The translations under genes were made by a program, and so were the position numbers. A stretch of DNA of 64,000 nucleotides from positions 111,132 through 175,131 of the forward strand of contig NZ_WOTO01000010.1 in the NCBI RefSeq assembly GCF_010993775.1, read 5' to 3'. Shown here one piece after another: positions 20,163 through 30,212 of this stretch (within the stretch, counting starts at the first letter, position 1; each line of letters begins with the position of its first letter). This DNA is from Fodinicola feengrottensis. GTDB lineage: Bacteria > Actinomycetota > Actinomycetes > Mycobacteriales > HKI-0501. The notes below the pieces were generated by a model that was not told the origin of the DNA, made no database searches, and saw nothing but the letters and a program-made list of their open reading frames with translations.

Positions 20163-21597
20163 TCAGCCGGCCAGCTCAGCGTCGGCAGACGAGTCAGGTG
20201 AGGTGTCGGCCGCGGCGAGCCACGAGCAGATGCCGTCGACCGCGTCGACACAGCTGCCGCAACCAGTGGTCGCGCGAGTGGCCGTGGCCAGTCTCTCGAC
20301 GGTACGAGCACCGGACTGCCAGGCATGGACGAGCTGCCGCTTGGTGACCCGGTTGCAGCGACAGATCTCGGCGGCCCGGCAGCAGCCGGGAAGGCCCGCC
20401 CGCGGCGACGCCCTCCGGCGGCAACGCACGGCCGAGCAGGAACCCCATCCGGTCGGACGGCGCTGGCGTACCCCGCACAAAATGCTGCGTGATCGCCGCC
20501 CCGGCATCGGGCAGCCCGAGAATCGCCGCGCCGACCACCTTGTCGCCATCGAGCGACAGCCGGGCGTACCGGCCCCGCCGCGCATCGCAGAAGGAAAGCT
20601 CCTCGCCGCCGGTGAACGACCCGAGCGACACCAGGTCGATCCCGTGCGCCTTGAGTCGGGTGACACTCGGCGTACCGACATAGCGCGCGCCAGGATCCGC
20701 CCCGGTCAGCAGGTCCGCGAGCACCTCCGCCTGATCCCAGCCGGGCTGTACGAGACCGGGGACCGCGCCCTGAAACTCGGCGCAGTCGCCGATCGCGAAG
20801 ATGCCCGGCCGGCTGGTGGCAAGCCGGTCGTCGACCACCACACCAACATTCACCTCGACGCTGGCTGCCCGAGCGAGCGCGGTCTCAGGGACCACCCCGG
20901 CCGTGACCACCAAAGCGTCCGCCGGCAACAGCTCGCCGTCGTCCAGGAGAAGCCCGTCGCCGGGTCGCCACCCAGTGGCCCGCCGTCCGAAGCAGAGGCC
21001 GACCCCCAACCGGCTGAGCATCGACGCGACCACCGAACCGCCGGCGGCGTCGAGCTGCCGGTCCATCGGTACGGCCGCTGGATGGACGACCGTCACTCGT
21101 ACGCCCCGCTCCGCGAGCGCGCAGGCGACCTCGACGCCCAGTACGCCGCCGCCAAGTACCGCGACCGACACATCGGCCAGCGACCGGATGCGCCGGCAGT
21201 CGTCCAGATCGCGAAAAGCTGACACACCTTCACCGTCCAGCCCCTGGACGCTCGGCAGCCGCGGCACACTGCCGGTCGCGAGCACCAGATCGTCGTACGG
21301 CAACACAGATCCGTCGCTGAGTTCGATCTTGCGCGCATCCGCATCAATGCCTTCCACGCGTACGCCGAGCCGGAGATCCACCCGATGGCGGAAAGCCCAG
21401 CCAGCGTCGTGGGTGAGCACTCGGCTCTCCTCAAATCCGCCACTGAGCAGCGAGGACAGCAGGATTCGGTTGTACGCGGGATACGGCTCCGCACCGATGA
21501 CGGTGAGCCGGACACGCCGGCCGTCCCGGCGCCGGATCTCCTCCGCCAACCGCGCGCCGACCATGCCGTAACCGGCGATCACCACATGCCGAGTCAT
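20163..21597 (-). CDS. nasB: FAD/NAD(P)H electron-transfer subunit of assimilatory nitrate reductase
   Basis: Begins [20 protein letters not shown] (FAD-binding Rossmann motif); a second dinucleotide motif reads VAVLGGGVLGVEVACALAE; FAIGDCAEFQG closes the pyridine-nucleotide disulfide-type fold. After a frameshift near 20405 the C-terminus is a BFD-like [2Fe-2S] module (GCCRAAEICRCNRVT ... TGCGSCVDAV). This is the architecture of the NirB-like N-terminal half used as the electron donor (NasB type) to nitrate reductase. No sirohaem domain follows, so it is not a complete nitrite reductase. The ATG at 21597 overlaps the nasC stop (ATGA), implying translational coupling. Symbol by analogy. Confidence 0.83.
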
Positions 21598-23688
21598 CGG
21601 ATCGGCTCCAGCCGGACCGCGCACACCTTGAACTCCGGCATCCGGCTGACCGGGTCGAGCGCCGGGTTGGTCACCAGGTTGGCCGACTGCCGGCCCGGAA
21701 AATGGAACGGCAGAAAGACCGTGTCCAGCCGCATCGACGGCACGCACCGAACCCGGGCGAGCGTTCGGCCGCGCCGGGACACCACGTCGGTCAGCGCTCC
21801 GTCGGCCAGCCCGGACCGTTCGGCGGTGTCGGGGGGTGAACGTCGACGAACTGCTCTCCGGTGGTGTCCATAAGTTCGGCGACCCGGCGAGTCTGCGCAC
21901 CGGACTGGTAGTGCTCCAGCAGCCGCCCGGTGGTGGCGTAGAGCGGGAAGGTCCGGTCCACCGGCTCGGCCGGTCCAACGGCCTCGACCGGCACGAACCG
22001 GGCCAGCCCGTCGGGATGCGCGAAGCGGTCCAGGAACAGCCGGGGCGTGCCTGGATGGTCAACGGTCGGGCAGGGCCAGTGCAGTCCGCCGGTCCGCTCA
22101 GCCGCGTCCAGCCGCTCGTACGTGATGCCCGCGTAGTCAGCGGGTCCGCCGGCCGACGCCGCCCGCAGCTCTTCGAAGACCTCCCGCGGATCGGCCGGGA
22201 AGCGATCGGCCGGCTGCCCGAGGTGCCGCGCCAGCCCAGACAGCACCTCCAGATCCGTACGCACGCCATCAGGCGGCGGGAGCGCACGTCGGCGGCGCAG
22301 CACGCGACCTTCCAGGTTCGTCAGCGTGCCTTCTTCTTCGGCGAACTGGGCGACCGGGAACACCACGTCCGCCATCGCGGCCGTCTCGGACAGCACCACA
22401 TCGGCCACCACCAGCAGCCGCAAGGCCGCCAGCCGCTCCCGGATATGGCCGACATTTGGCGCGCTGACCGCGATGTTCGACCCAAATACCAGCAGACTCT
22501 GCGGTCCTTCGGGCGTACCCAGGGCGTCCAGCAGCTCGTACGCCGACCGGCCCGGCCCGGGCAAACTGTCCGGGTCCACACCCCACACGCCTGCCACGTG
22601 AGCGCGCGCGGCCGGATCGGTGAGCTTTCGGTAGCCGGGCAGCTGATCGGCCTTCTGCCCGTGCTCGCGGCCGCCCTGGCCGTTGCCCTGCCCGGTCAGC
22701 GTGCCAAAACCGGACCCGGCCCGGCCGGGCAGCCCGAGCGCGAGCGCCAGGTTGATAAACGCCTGGACGGTGTCCGTCCCGCTCGCGTGCTGCTCAATTC
22801 CACGCGCTGTCAGCAGGTACGCGCGGTCAGCGCAGGCGAGCAGCGAGACGACCGTACGGATGTCCGCGGCGGCTACCCCGGTGACCCGCTCGGCCCGCTC
22901 CGGCCACCAACTGGCGGCCAGCCGCCACATGTCGTCGAAACCGCTCGTACGAGTGTCCACATAGGATTTTTCCAGCCAGCCGTCGGTCACCGCCGCATGC
23001 ACCATTCCCAGCGCCAGCGCCAAATCCGTACCCGGCGCGGGCTGCAAATGCCATCCGCCGGCCGCCACCGCCTGCCCGGCGGTCGCGGATCGGCGCGGAT
23101 CAATGACAATCTGGACGGCACCCCGCAAATGCCCGACAAACGGCGGCATTGTCTCGGCCACATTTCGCGCCGGCCAGCAGCACCACTTCGGCATTGTCCA
23201 GGTCCGTCACCGGAAAGGGCAGGCCGCGGTCGAGCCCGAAGGCGCGGGTACCGGCCGCCGCTGCCGACGACATGCAAAACCGGCCGTTGTAGTCGATTTG
23301 CGAGGTTCCCAACGCCACTCGCGCGAACTTTCCCAACGCGTAAGCCTTTTCGTTCGTCAGGCCGCCACCGCCGAAAAAAACGACCCGACCGCGTCCGGAC
23401 CGAAAACCCGCCGCAACCTGATCAGTTCACTGGCTACCCGATGCAGCGCCGCTTCCCAAGTCACTGGTCGCAACGGACAGCCCTTGCGTTCTCGCATCAA
23501 CGGCGTCCGCAGCCGGTCGGCCGTACCGGACAACAATTCCGCCGACGTCCACCCTTTCTTGCACAGTCCGCCGCGATTGGTCGGAAAAACTCCCGCGGCT
23601 CTACGGCCGGGTCCACGCCGCCGGTGCGTACGGTCAAACCGCACTGCAGGGCGCAGTACGGGCAGTGGGTGGCCGTGCTTGCTGGCAT
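21594..23688 (-). CDS. nasC: Assimilatory nitrate reductase catalytic subunit, four apparent frameshifts
   Basis: Molybdopterin oxidoreductase, ~698 aa. ATG at 23688 has GGGAGAG upstream. The N-terminus [17 protein letters not shown] plus later CARKG/LCKKG supplies the four-cysteine [4Fe-4S] site. Further on: [76 protein letters not shown] and the C-terminal molydopterin dinucleotide-binding part with [16 protein letters not shown] and FLPFHFPG. Reduces nitrate to nitrite in the cytoplasm with electrons from the partner gene just downstream. Frames switch near 23590, 23375, 23170 and 21820. Divergent from a truncated haemoglobin gene. Confidence 0.88.
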
Positions 23689-23790
23689 CGACTCTCCCTC
23701 CGCCGGCTCGGGGTTCCGATTCCAGCAGCGGTTTCTTGCGGTTGTGTAACGCCCCGTTTCGGGCCGGAGAAATCCACCTCACGCCGACCG

Positions 23791-23829
23791 TGTCACAGCG
23801 CGAAACCGGCAATGTTTCCGCTGCGTAAT
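23791..23829. promoter_or_regulatory. Possible GlnR-like nitrogen-control site upstream of nasC
   Basis: The nasC-glbN gap holds GTCAC-n5-GAAAC (23791-23806) and, on the other strand, ATTAC-n6-GAAAC (23814-23829). The second matches one half of the actinobacterial GlnR box (GTnAC-n6-GAAAC) apart from its first base; the first has spacing one base short. Location suits nitrogen control of nitrate assimilation. Weak by itself. Confidence 0.3.
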
Positions 23830-23901
23830 CACCTGTCTACGAGCCGGAAAACGGTCGCTGCTGTGCTCGGCTGACTGTCCCCCGAGAGCGGAGGCCCGGC
23901 C

Positions 23902-24285
23902 ATGAGCGCACCGGAAACCAGCATCTACCAGGCGATCGGCGGCGATCCGGCGCTGGTCGCGGTCGTCGACGACTTCTACGCCCGAGTGATGGCCGACCCG
24001 AAGCTGGCCGGCTTTTTCGCCGGCATCAACTTGAAGCGGCTGAAGGGCATGCAGGTGGAGTTCTTCGCCGCCGCCCTCGGCGGCCCACTCCCGTACGCCG
24101 GCCGCTCGATGAGCGACGCCCACACCGGCCGCGGGATCAGCATGGAGCATTTCAATATGGTGGCCGGCCACCTCGGCGACTCACTGGCCGCCGCCGGCGT
24201 CCCGGACCACATCAACGGCCAGATCATCGGAGCCATCGCACCGCTGGCCGACGACATCGTGGCCAAGCACGTCATCGTTTTCTGA
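23902..24285 (+). CDS. glbN: Group I truncated haemoglobin
   Basis: 127 aa, start ATG with GGAGG upstream at about 23890. The short 2-over-2 globin begins [20 protein letters not shown], with the B10 tyrosine in [11 protein letters not shown]. It continues [25 protein letters not shown]; the proximal histidine is in [11 protein letters not shown], and [19 protein letters not shown] ends the core. Group I proteins bind O2 and detoxify nitric oxide (NO dioxygenase). Divergent placement beside nitrate reductase fits a role against NO or nitrite-derived stress, but that is inference. Complete, with no frameshift. Confidence 0.9.
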   Translation: MSAPETSIYQAIGGDPALVAVVDDFYARVMADPKLAGFFAGINLKRLKGMQVEFFAAALGGPLPYAGRSMSDAHTGRGISMEHFNMVAGHLGDSLAAAGVPDHINGQIIGAIAPLADDIVAKHVIVF

Positions 24286-24330
24286 CGTCGTATCGCAGGA
24301 GCGGCCACATCCGCTGAAAGACAAAAAGGC

Positions 24331-24808
24331 TTAAAGCGGCCAAGTCATCTTGACGCTGGTGCCGCGGCCGCCAAACCCGGTGCCGACTTCGAGGTCGTCG
24401 ACGAGGCCGGCGATCAGGGCCAGCCCGACGCCGGCCACGATCACCTCCTCGGACAGGTCCGCGCCGTTGACAGCGGTTTCCTGCTGCTGCGCGATCTCCA
24501 CTGGGTCCGGCGCCTGCGCGTCGCCGGTCAGACCCAGGTCGCCTGGCTGCAGCCCGGTGTCGGCGGTGTCGGTGACGACCACGGTGAACTGCGGAGCGTC
24601 CTGCAGATCCAGCACGACCGGATCGGTGTGTGTTGTGGTGCTGCTGGTGCAGCCCAACGGCGCGAGAGCAGGCTTCGCCGACGGCGAGCCGGATCTCGTC
24701 CAGCACCGGTTCCTCCAAGCCGCTGCGCCGCGCCACGGCCACGGCGACGAGGCGCGCGGTGCGTACGTGCGCAGCGGTCGGAGAGATCTCCAGCCGTACC
24801 GTTGCCAT
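24331..24808 (-). CDS. Anti-sigma factor, HATPase (RsbW-like), partner of BldG
   Basis: ATG at 24808 gives MATVRLEISPTAAHVRTARL and then EIRLAVGEACSRAV, the N-box region of GHKL ATPase anti-sigma factors. After a frameshift near 24652 the frame continues FTVVVTDTADTG and GVGLALIAGLVDDLEVG, ending TSVKMTWPL. About 158 aa. Such proteins bind and inhibit a sigma factor and phosphorylate the anti-anti-sigma partner. It lies 35 bases downstream of bldG, as in the bldG-orf3 pair of Streptomyces, where it is the BldG partner. The sigma factor is not encoded in this window. Confidence 0.83.
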
Positions 24809-24843
24809 CAGAGCTTTTCCACCGTCAGTCGACCTGGGCGCGC

Positions 24844-25182
24844 CTAGTCGGCGGCCACTGCTTCGGTCACCGACGCGTAGATGGGGAACAGGTTCTCCAA
24901 GCCGGTGATCCGGAAAATCTTCAGGATCCGGTCCTGGGTGCACACCAACCGCAGCGAACCGCCCTGCGCGTTGACACGCGTACGCGCGCCGACCAGCACG
25001 CCGAGGCCAGTGGAGTCCAGAAACTCCACCCGCTCCATGTCCACCACGATCTGGGTGCGTCCAGCGCCGACCAGCTCGATCAGCTTCTCCCGCAACCGCG
25101 GCGCGGTGTACACGTCGATTTCGCCGCCGACCTCGACGATGGTGCGCGCACCCTCCACTCGGGTGGCTAGCTTCAACTCCAC
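24844..25182 (-). CDS. bldG: STAS anti-anti-sigma factor BldG
   Basis: 112 aa. GTG at 25182 follows GGGGAGG, so the longer in-frame ATG at 25329 is unlikely. The product is strikingly BldG-like: [21 protein letters not shown], then [20 protein letters not shown], where the Ser of DSTGLG is the phosphorylatable residue, and [27 protein letters not shown]. In Streptomyces BldG is required for aerial growth and antibiotic production and is controlled by phosphorylation. Context is also conserved: anti-sigma gene downstream and divergent helicase upstream. This supports a differentiating actinomycete. Confidence 0.93.
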   Translation of the reverse strand: MELKLATRVEGARTIVEVGGEIDVYTAPRLREKLIELVGAGRTQIVVDMERVEFLDSTGLGVLVGARTRVNAQGGSLRLVCTQDRILKIFRITGLENLFPIYASVTEAVAAD

Positions 25183-25218
25183 CTCGCTACCTCCCCGCCA
25201 GGCGCCATGTCCGGTAAT

Positions 25219-25278
25219 GGATTCTGCCTTACCGGCTCTGCCGCTTCGCCGACGCGTACCCATCGAACGGCAGAATCC
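25219..25278. promoter_or_regulatory. Inverted repeat in the bldG-helicase divergent promoter region
   Basis: GGATTCTGCC (25219-25228) and its exact complement GGCAGAATCC (25269-25278) are 40 bases apart in the 320-base gap between divergent bldG and the helicase, starting 37 bases upstream of the bldG start codon. Possible operator or 5' leader fold. Confidence 0.4.
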
Positions 25279-25503
25279 AACCATGGCGGGGCCCTGTCGG
25301 GCGATGCGTATCCCGTAATCACTTGCCAACGAAATTTCGCGTCACCCGGATCCGACACAGTTGATCATGCCTGATTCGTCGCGCGATCGCACTGGTAAAC
25401 CGCATGATTGGTGGATTTTCCCCGGACTGGCAGGCAATCGGCGCCTCTTCCGCCCAGTGGCCGCGGACTCAGAACGTCGGTGCCGCGTGGCAGTCTCATT
25501 CGG

Positions 25504-27815
25504 GTGACCGCCATCGGATCCCGCTCACCGGCCGAGCTGCTGGCCGGCCTGCGTGGCCGCCGGCATGCCACCGATCCGGTCACCCACGTCGAACACCTCG
25601 CGGCCCGGCAAGGGACCTACGTGGACTGGCCGGCATGGGCGCCGGCCGAAGTCGTGGACGCTTTCGTACGGGCCGGCGTGCGGCGGCCTTGGGCGCACCA
25701 GATCGCCGCCGCGCAAAGCGCCTGGGACGGCGACTCGGTGATCATCGCGACCGGGACGGCGTCCGGGAAGTCGCTGGCCTATCAGCTGCCCGTCCTGACC
25801 AAGCTGCTCGCCGACCCGCGGGCGACCGCGCTCTACCTGACGCCGACCAAGGCACTCGCGGCCGACCAGCTGCGGGCCATCACCGGTCTGGAGCTCCCGG
25901 GCGTACGAGCCGCGGGTTATGACGGCGACACGCCGACCGACGAGCGCGACTGGGTGCGGGCGCATTCGCGTTTCGTCTTCAGCAACCCGGACATGATCCA
26001 CCGGAGCCTGCTGCCGGGGCACACCCGATGGCAGTCGTTCCTGCGCCGGTTGACCTTCGTGGTGGTCGACGAATGCCATTCGTATCGCGGAGTTTTCGGC
26101 TCTCACGTGGCCGCTGTGCTGCGCCGGTTGCGCCGGGTCTGCGCCCGCTATGGCAGCGAACCGGTCTTCATCTGCGCCTCGGCCACCGTTTCCGAGCCGG
26201 CGGTGTCCGCTCAGCGGCTGACCGGGCTGCCGGCGGTCGCGGTCACCGACGACGCCTCGCCGCGCGGGGCCACCACCTTCGTGCTCTGGGAGCCGCCGCT
26301 GGGCGCGGCCGACGGCGAGAACGGCGCGCCGGTCCGGCGGGCCGCGGTCGCGGAGGTCTCCGACCTGCTCACCGATCTGGTGCTGGCCGGGTCGCGGACG
26401 CTCGCGTTCGTACGGTCCCGCCGATCTGCCGAGATGGTCGCGATGTCCACCCAGCGCTCGCTGTCCGAGGTGGCGCCGGAGTTGGCCGGCAAGGTCGCGG
26501 CGTACCGAGCGGGCTACCTGTCCGACGAGCGGCGGGCCATCGAGCGCGCCTTGCGGTCGGGTGAGCTGCTCGGAGTGGCCGCGACCAATGCGCTGGAGTT
26601 GGGCGTGGACGTGACCGGGCTAGACGCCGTGCTGCTGGCCGGCTATCCGGGCCGGTTGGCCTCGCTGTGGCAGCAGGCCGGCCGAGCCGGGCGAGCCGGC
26701 CGGGACGCGCTCGCGGTGCTGGTCGCCCGCGACGACCCGCTGGACACCTACCTGGTCCATCACCCCGAGGCGATCTTCGGCCGGCCGGTCGAGGCGACGG
26801 TGCTGGACCCCACCAATCCGTACGTTTGGGGCCCCACAGCTGTGTTGCGCGGCCGCCGAACTGCCGCTGACCAAGGCCGACGTGGAGCTTTTCGGCGGCG
26901 ACCCGGCCGAGCACGTGCTGGCCGCCCTGGTGGAGGCCGGGCTGCTGCGGACCCGGCCCACCGGGTGGTATTGGACCTCACGGCAGCGTCCCGACGCCGA
27001 CATCCGGGGCACCGGCGGCGAGCCGGTGGTGGTCGTCGAGGCCGGCACCGGCCGGCTGCTGGGCACGGTCGACGCGGGAGCCTCGCACAGCACTGTGCAC
27101 CAGGGCGCGGTCTACATCCACCGGGGCGAGGTCTACCTGGTCGACGAGTTCGACCTGGAGGAGTCCACCGCGCTCGTACACGCCGAGGACCCGGACTGGA
27201 CCACCCACGCCCGTGACATCACCGACGTGGCGATGGTCGAAAAGCTGGTGGAAAGCGAATACGGCCCGGTCACCCTCGGCCTTGCCATCGTCGACGTGAC
27301 CAGCCAAGTCGTCTCGTACCTTCGGCGCCGGCTGCCGGGCGGTGAGGTGCTGGACGAGACGCCACTGGACCTGCCCGAGCGCCAGCTGCGGACCGTCGCG
27401 GTCTACTACACGGTCGACCCCCGGCGGCGATGACCGCCGCTGGCCTGGTCGAGCGGCACTTCCCCCCGGCGCGCTGCATGCTGCCGAGCACGCCGCGATC
27501 GGGCTGCTGCCGCTGGTCGCCAGCTGCGACCGGTGGGACATCGGCGGACTGTCCACCGCCGCCCACCCGGACACCGGCCTGCCCACCGTCTTCGTCTACG
27601 ACGGGCATCAGGGCGGTGCCGGTTTCGCCGAGCGTGGCTACACCGCCGCCGAGCACTGGCTGCGCGCGACCCGCGAGGCGATCCTGTCCTGCGGCTGCGA
27701 TGTCGGCTGCCCGTCCTGCGTCCAGTCGCCCAAATGCGGCAACGGCAACGAACCACTGGACAAGGCCGGCGCTGTCGCCCTGCTGACCCTCATCCTCGAC
27801 GCACTCCCCGGCTAG
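25504..27815 (+). CDS. DEAD/DEAH helicase with C-terminal DUF1998 zinc domain (Hrq1-like)
   Basis: About 770 aa. RecA1 has [18 protein letters not shown]-loop [40 protein letters not shown] (DECH box) and CASATVSEP. RecA2 has [30 protein letters not shown] and [12 protein letters not shown]. The C-terminal domain ends with the four-cysteine cluster [20 protein letters not shown] typical of DUF1998 helicases of the YprA/Hrq1 group, linked to DNA repair. Frames switch near 26850 and 27432. GTG at 25504 is chosen; an ATG at 25408 would add 32 untypical residues. Divergent from bldG, as in Streptomyces. Confidence 0.9.
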
Positions 27816-27817
27816 CC

Positions 27818-27880
27818 GCGCGGGTGACGTTTCCGGGGCGAAATGCGGCTATTTGTCACCTCACAACATCACCCTCGCGA
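27818..27880. terminator. REP-like hairpin between converging genes
   Basis: Imperfect stem between CGCGGGTGACGTT (27818-) and AACATCACCCTCGCG (-27880). The right arm nearly matches the hairpin at 41346-41397 (ACAACGTCACCCTCGCG). Located between the helicase stop and the Rv3654c-like stop, so it can terminate both transcripts. Confidence 0.6.
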
Positions 27881-27896
27881 AGGTCTTCGTCTCGCG

Positions 27897-28238
27897 TCAC
27901 GAGGGGCCCGCGCGGGAGGCGGCGGTCGCGGTGCCGAGGTAGGTGAACGGCACGGGCATCGGGACCGTCACGGTCACGATGGCGTCGAAGTCGTCCAACC
28001 GGCACGCGGTCACGTGTGCGGAGTTGGCGGTGGCCACGAGTTGTGCTCGCCGACAGGCCGTGGCCGGGCCGGCGGGAACCTGGTCAGCGGCCGCGAGAGC
28101 AGCGAGATCGGCCGCTGCTTCGGCGCGATGTCTCGTGACGCTGGCGGCACCCGCGGTGGCCAGGCCCGCGCCGAGCAACACGATCGCGAGACCAATCGCC
28201 AGCAGCCAGATCGAGGCACTGCCGTCGTCCGACCGCAC
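27897..28238 (-). CDS. Rv3654c-like TadE-family helper protein
   Basis: 113 aa from a GTG at 28238. It starts VRSDDGSASIWLLAIGLAI, one membrane helix with the pilin-like Gly-Ser-Ala head, then ATRHRAEAAADLAALAAAD and CRRAQLVATANSAHVTACRLDD. The spacing matches the actinobacterial Rv3654c/TadE-like family placed at the end of Tad clusters beside the helicase gene. Probably an exported pseudopilin-like component; function not shown. A much longer in-frame reading to 28499 runs through a hairpin-rich region and is unlikely. Confidence 0.72.
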   Translation of the reverse strand: MRSDDGSASIWLLAIGLAIVLLGAGLATAGAASVTRHRAEAAADLAALAAADQVPAGPATACRRAQLVATANSAHVTACRLDDFDAIVTVTVPMPVPFTYLGTATAASRAGPS

Positions 28239-28643
28239 CCAGCGCGCCAGGCCCGCGGCCCCGCCCAACCGTCCAGCCGCGAGGTGGTGGTGAGGGAGCA
28301 CCCCACCGCGGCTGGACGGTTGGTGGCGGCGCGCCACACGGGGACGCACCGCCCGCTCCAGCCGCCCGGCCCCGAGGTTGCTGACGAGCGGAAGCTCGTC
28401 ATCGCGGGCTGGGCGGCTGGGGACGATGCGCTCCACGACAGCGCACCGCCGGACCCGACCACCTGCCAGCGAGGTTGCCAGCGCGACGGGGTGCGCCATC
28501 GCCGGCAGGTGGTCGGTGGCGGCGCGTTATGCCAAGACGCGCCGCCAGTCTGGAAAATCCGGTGATCACAGACCTGTCCCGAACTGCCGGACAGCGGTCA
28601 TATCCACCACTGACCCCGGCGTCAGTGCCGGTGACGAACCCCG
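28239..28643. other. 405-base hairpin-rich gap inside the Tad cluster
   Basis: No gene supported. It contains four consecutive stem-loops: 16-bp perfect arms CAACCGTCCAGCCGCG at 28266-28281 with complement at 28307-28322; GACGAGC-GGAA-GCTCGTC at 28383-28400 (GNRA-type loop); 12-bp arms at 28456-28467 and 28504-28515; and GGCGGCGCGT/ACGCGCCGCC at 28519-28528 and 28538-28547. Confidence 0.6.
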
Positions 28644-29102
28644 TCATGGCGTCCCCGTCCCCGGCTCCCGGGCGGCCACCGCGGTGCCGTCCACCATCGG
28701 TCCGGGCAGCAGCCGTCCCAGCGAGCGGGCCCGTACGGTCACCTCGACCCTTACGAGGTCGCCGGACGAACTCAGCCGGACCGTCGCGCCGGCCGGCGCC
28801 ACCCGGCGGGCGAAGGCGGCCGGATCACGCTCGCCTCTCGCGGCCGCCCGGGCGCCCTCCCGGGCGGCGTCGACGCACCGCAGCTGGGTGGACACCGCGG
28901 AGACCGCGGTCAGCGCGGCGGCCAGCAGGATCACCAGCACGGGGAGGCCGGCCGCCAGCTCCGCGGTGACCGAGCCGGCCTCGGAGCTGGTATGACGACA
29001 CCGCGACAGCCACTTTGTTGGCCACCCCGCCAGCCACCAACTCGGCCGTCCTGTCAGCCGCTTCGCCGGCCAGGTCAGTCGCTTCGTCAACGACAACGAC
29101 AA
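28644..29102 (-). CDS. TadE-family minor pilin
   Basis: Core protein reads SSEAGSVTAELAAGLPVLVILLAA with one N-terminal membrane helix, then STQLRCVDAAREGARAAARG, RVAPAGATVRLSSSGDLVRV and PMVDGTAVAAREPGTGTP. This is the TadE-like signature: the Gly-Ser-Val-Thr-Ala-Glu head is the prepilin cleavage region with conserved Glu. The start is unclear; the TTG at 29102 is the best placed of several and begins just after the DUF4244 stop, but the ~30 residues before the pilin head are a repetitive Lys/Trp/Leu stretch and the true start may be nearer 29010. Part of the Tad/Flp export apparatus. Confidence 0.75.
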   Translation of the reverse strand: MSLSLTKRLTWPAKRLTGRPSWWLAGWPTKWLSRCRHTSSEAGSVTAELAAGLPVLVILLAAALTAVSAVSTQLRCVDAAREGARAAARGERDPAAFARRVAPAGATVRLSSSGDLVRVEVTVRARSLGRLLPGPMVDGTAVAAREPGTGTP

Positions 29103-29110
29103 CCAGGTGG

Positions 29111-29308
29111 TCAGCCGTGCAACGCCTTGCCGATGATGGCTTGCAGGGCGGACTGAACGCCCGGACTGGTCACCACCTTCAGCAGGATGCCGGCGAACGC
29201 CACCGCCGCGATCGTGCCGACCGCGTATTCCGCCGTGGACATGCCGTCGTCGGCCCGCAGCCTGCCGGCCATCGACCGAAGCCGGCGGCCAAAGCTCAGC
29301 TTTCGCAT
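29111..29308 (-). CDS. DUF4244 small Flp-type pilin
   Basis: 65 aa, ATG at 29308 with AAGGAGA upstream. Sequence MRKLSFGRRLRSMAGRL, then ADDGMSTAEYAVGTIAAVAF and ILLKVVTSPGVQSALQ. The GMSTAEYAVGT head with conserved Glu-Tyr and a single hydrophobic helix is the class IV prepilin plan of Flp pilins; DUF4244 proteins occupy this slot in actinobacterial Tad clusters. Likely the major filament or pseudopilus subunit. Complete, no frameshift. 29309-29456 downstream of TadC holds only short GGCCCCGCACTT-type repeats. Confidence 0.85.
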   Translation of the reverse strand: MRKLSFGRRLRSMAGRLRADDGMSTAEYAVGTIAAVAFAGILLKVVTSPGVQSALQAIIGKALHG

Positions 29309-29456
29309 CCAGAATCTCCTTTGCTTCAGCGGCCGGGACGCTCCCGACCGTCACAGATTCAGGAGCCCCGCACTTCAGGGGCCCCGCACTTGGCGGCCAC
29401 GCACTCAGGGCCCACGTGCTCGGCGGACACACACTGAGGAAGGCGGTGCCGGCCGG

Positions 29457-30212
29457 TCACCGGAGCACTCCCGCCAGCACCGAACCGACCACCGGCACCA
29501 CTCCCAGCAGCACGAACGCCGGCAGGAAGCAAAGGCCCAGCGGCAGCACGATCAGGACTCCGGACGACGACGCGCGGCCGCCTCGGCGGCCGCATCGGCC
29601 TCGCCGCGGAGGCGGTCGGCGACCGACGCCGCGGTGTCCGCCAGCGCGGCTCCGCTTTCGGCGGACCGGATGCCCGCTCGGGCCAGGGCGGCCGCGTTGG
29701 GCAGGTCGTGCAGCGGTTGCCAGGCCTCCTCTGGAGGGGCGCCCATCGCGAGCGCCGCGCCGACGGCGCCCAACCGGTCACCCAGGGGGCCGCCAACGGC
29801 CTCCGCGACCACCTTCAGGGCCCTGTCCGTGGTGGCGCCAGCCCGGAGAGCGGCGGCGAGCAGATCGGCCACCAGCGGCAGCCAGGCGTCCGCCTGGCCC
29901 GGTCGGCTCGTACGGCGGCGGGCTCCAACTTCGCGACTCCGCGATGGATCGCATAGGCCACCGCGCCACCGAGCAAGATCCCCCACCACTGGCCGACCAA
30001 CGCCCAACTGGCCACTCCGGCCAGCGCGCGCGGCCGCGGTCGCCGGCCACCACCTCCGCCGGTTCGCCACGGCGGCCGGCGCCGGATTCACCCTGACCGG
30101 CGCGACCACCGCGGCGAGCCGGGGCGGCCGCTAGTGAGCGATGGGCCATGGGCTTTCCGGCCAGTACGAGCAAGCCGGCGACCACCAGGGCCGCTGCCGC
30201 GACGAAGTTCAT
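29457..30212 (-). CDS. tadC: Type II secretion F-domain membrane protein (TadC), about four apparent frameshifts
   Basis: Reassembled across frames: starts MNFVAAAALVVAGLLVLAG (ATG 30212, ATGA overlap with tadB), then helices around ASWALVGQWWGILLGGAVAY. The T2SSF domain follows with AWLPLVADLLAAALRAGATT, GDRLGAVGAALAMGAPPEEAW and AGIRSAESGAALADTAASVAD. It ends with a membrane segment VLPLGLCFLPAFVLLGVVP and VGSVLAGVLR. Frames switch near 30125, 30020, 29900 and 29565. Inner-membrane platform protein of the Tad system, paired with TadB. Confidence 0.8.

Noticed and set aside
20163..21597. Complete NirB nitrite reductase
   Set aside because: FAD, NAD and BFD-like parts are present, but no sirohaem/4Fe-4S sulfite-nitrite reductase domain follows.
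20194..22287. 697-residue minus-strand frame spanning nasB and part of nasC
   Set aside because: Only residues from 21597 onward are NasB. The upstream part is out-of-frame nasC, ending at the ATGA overlap.
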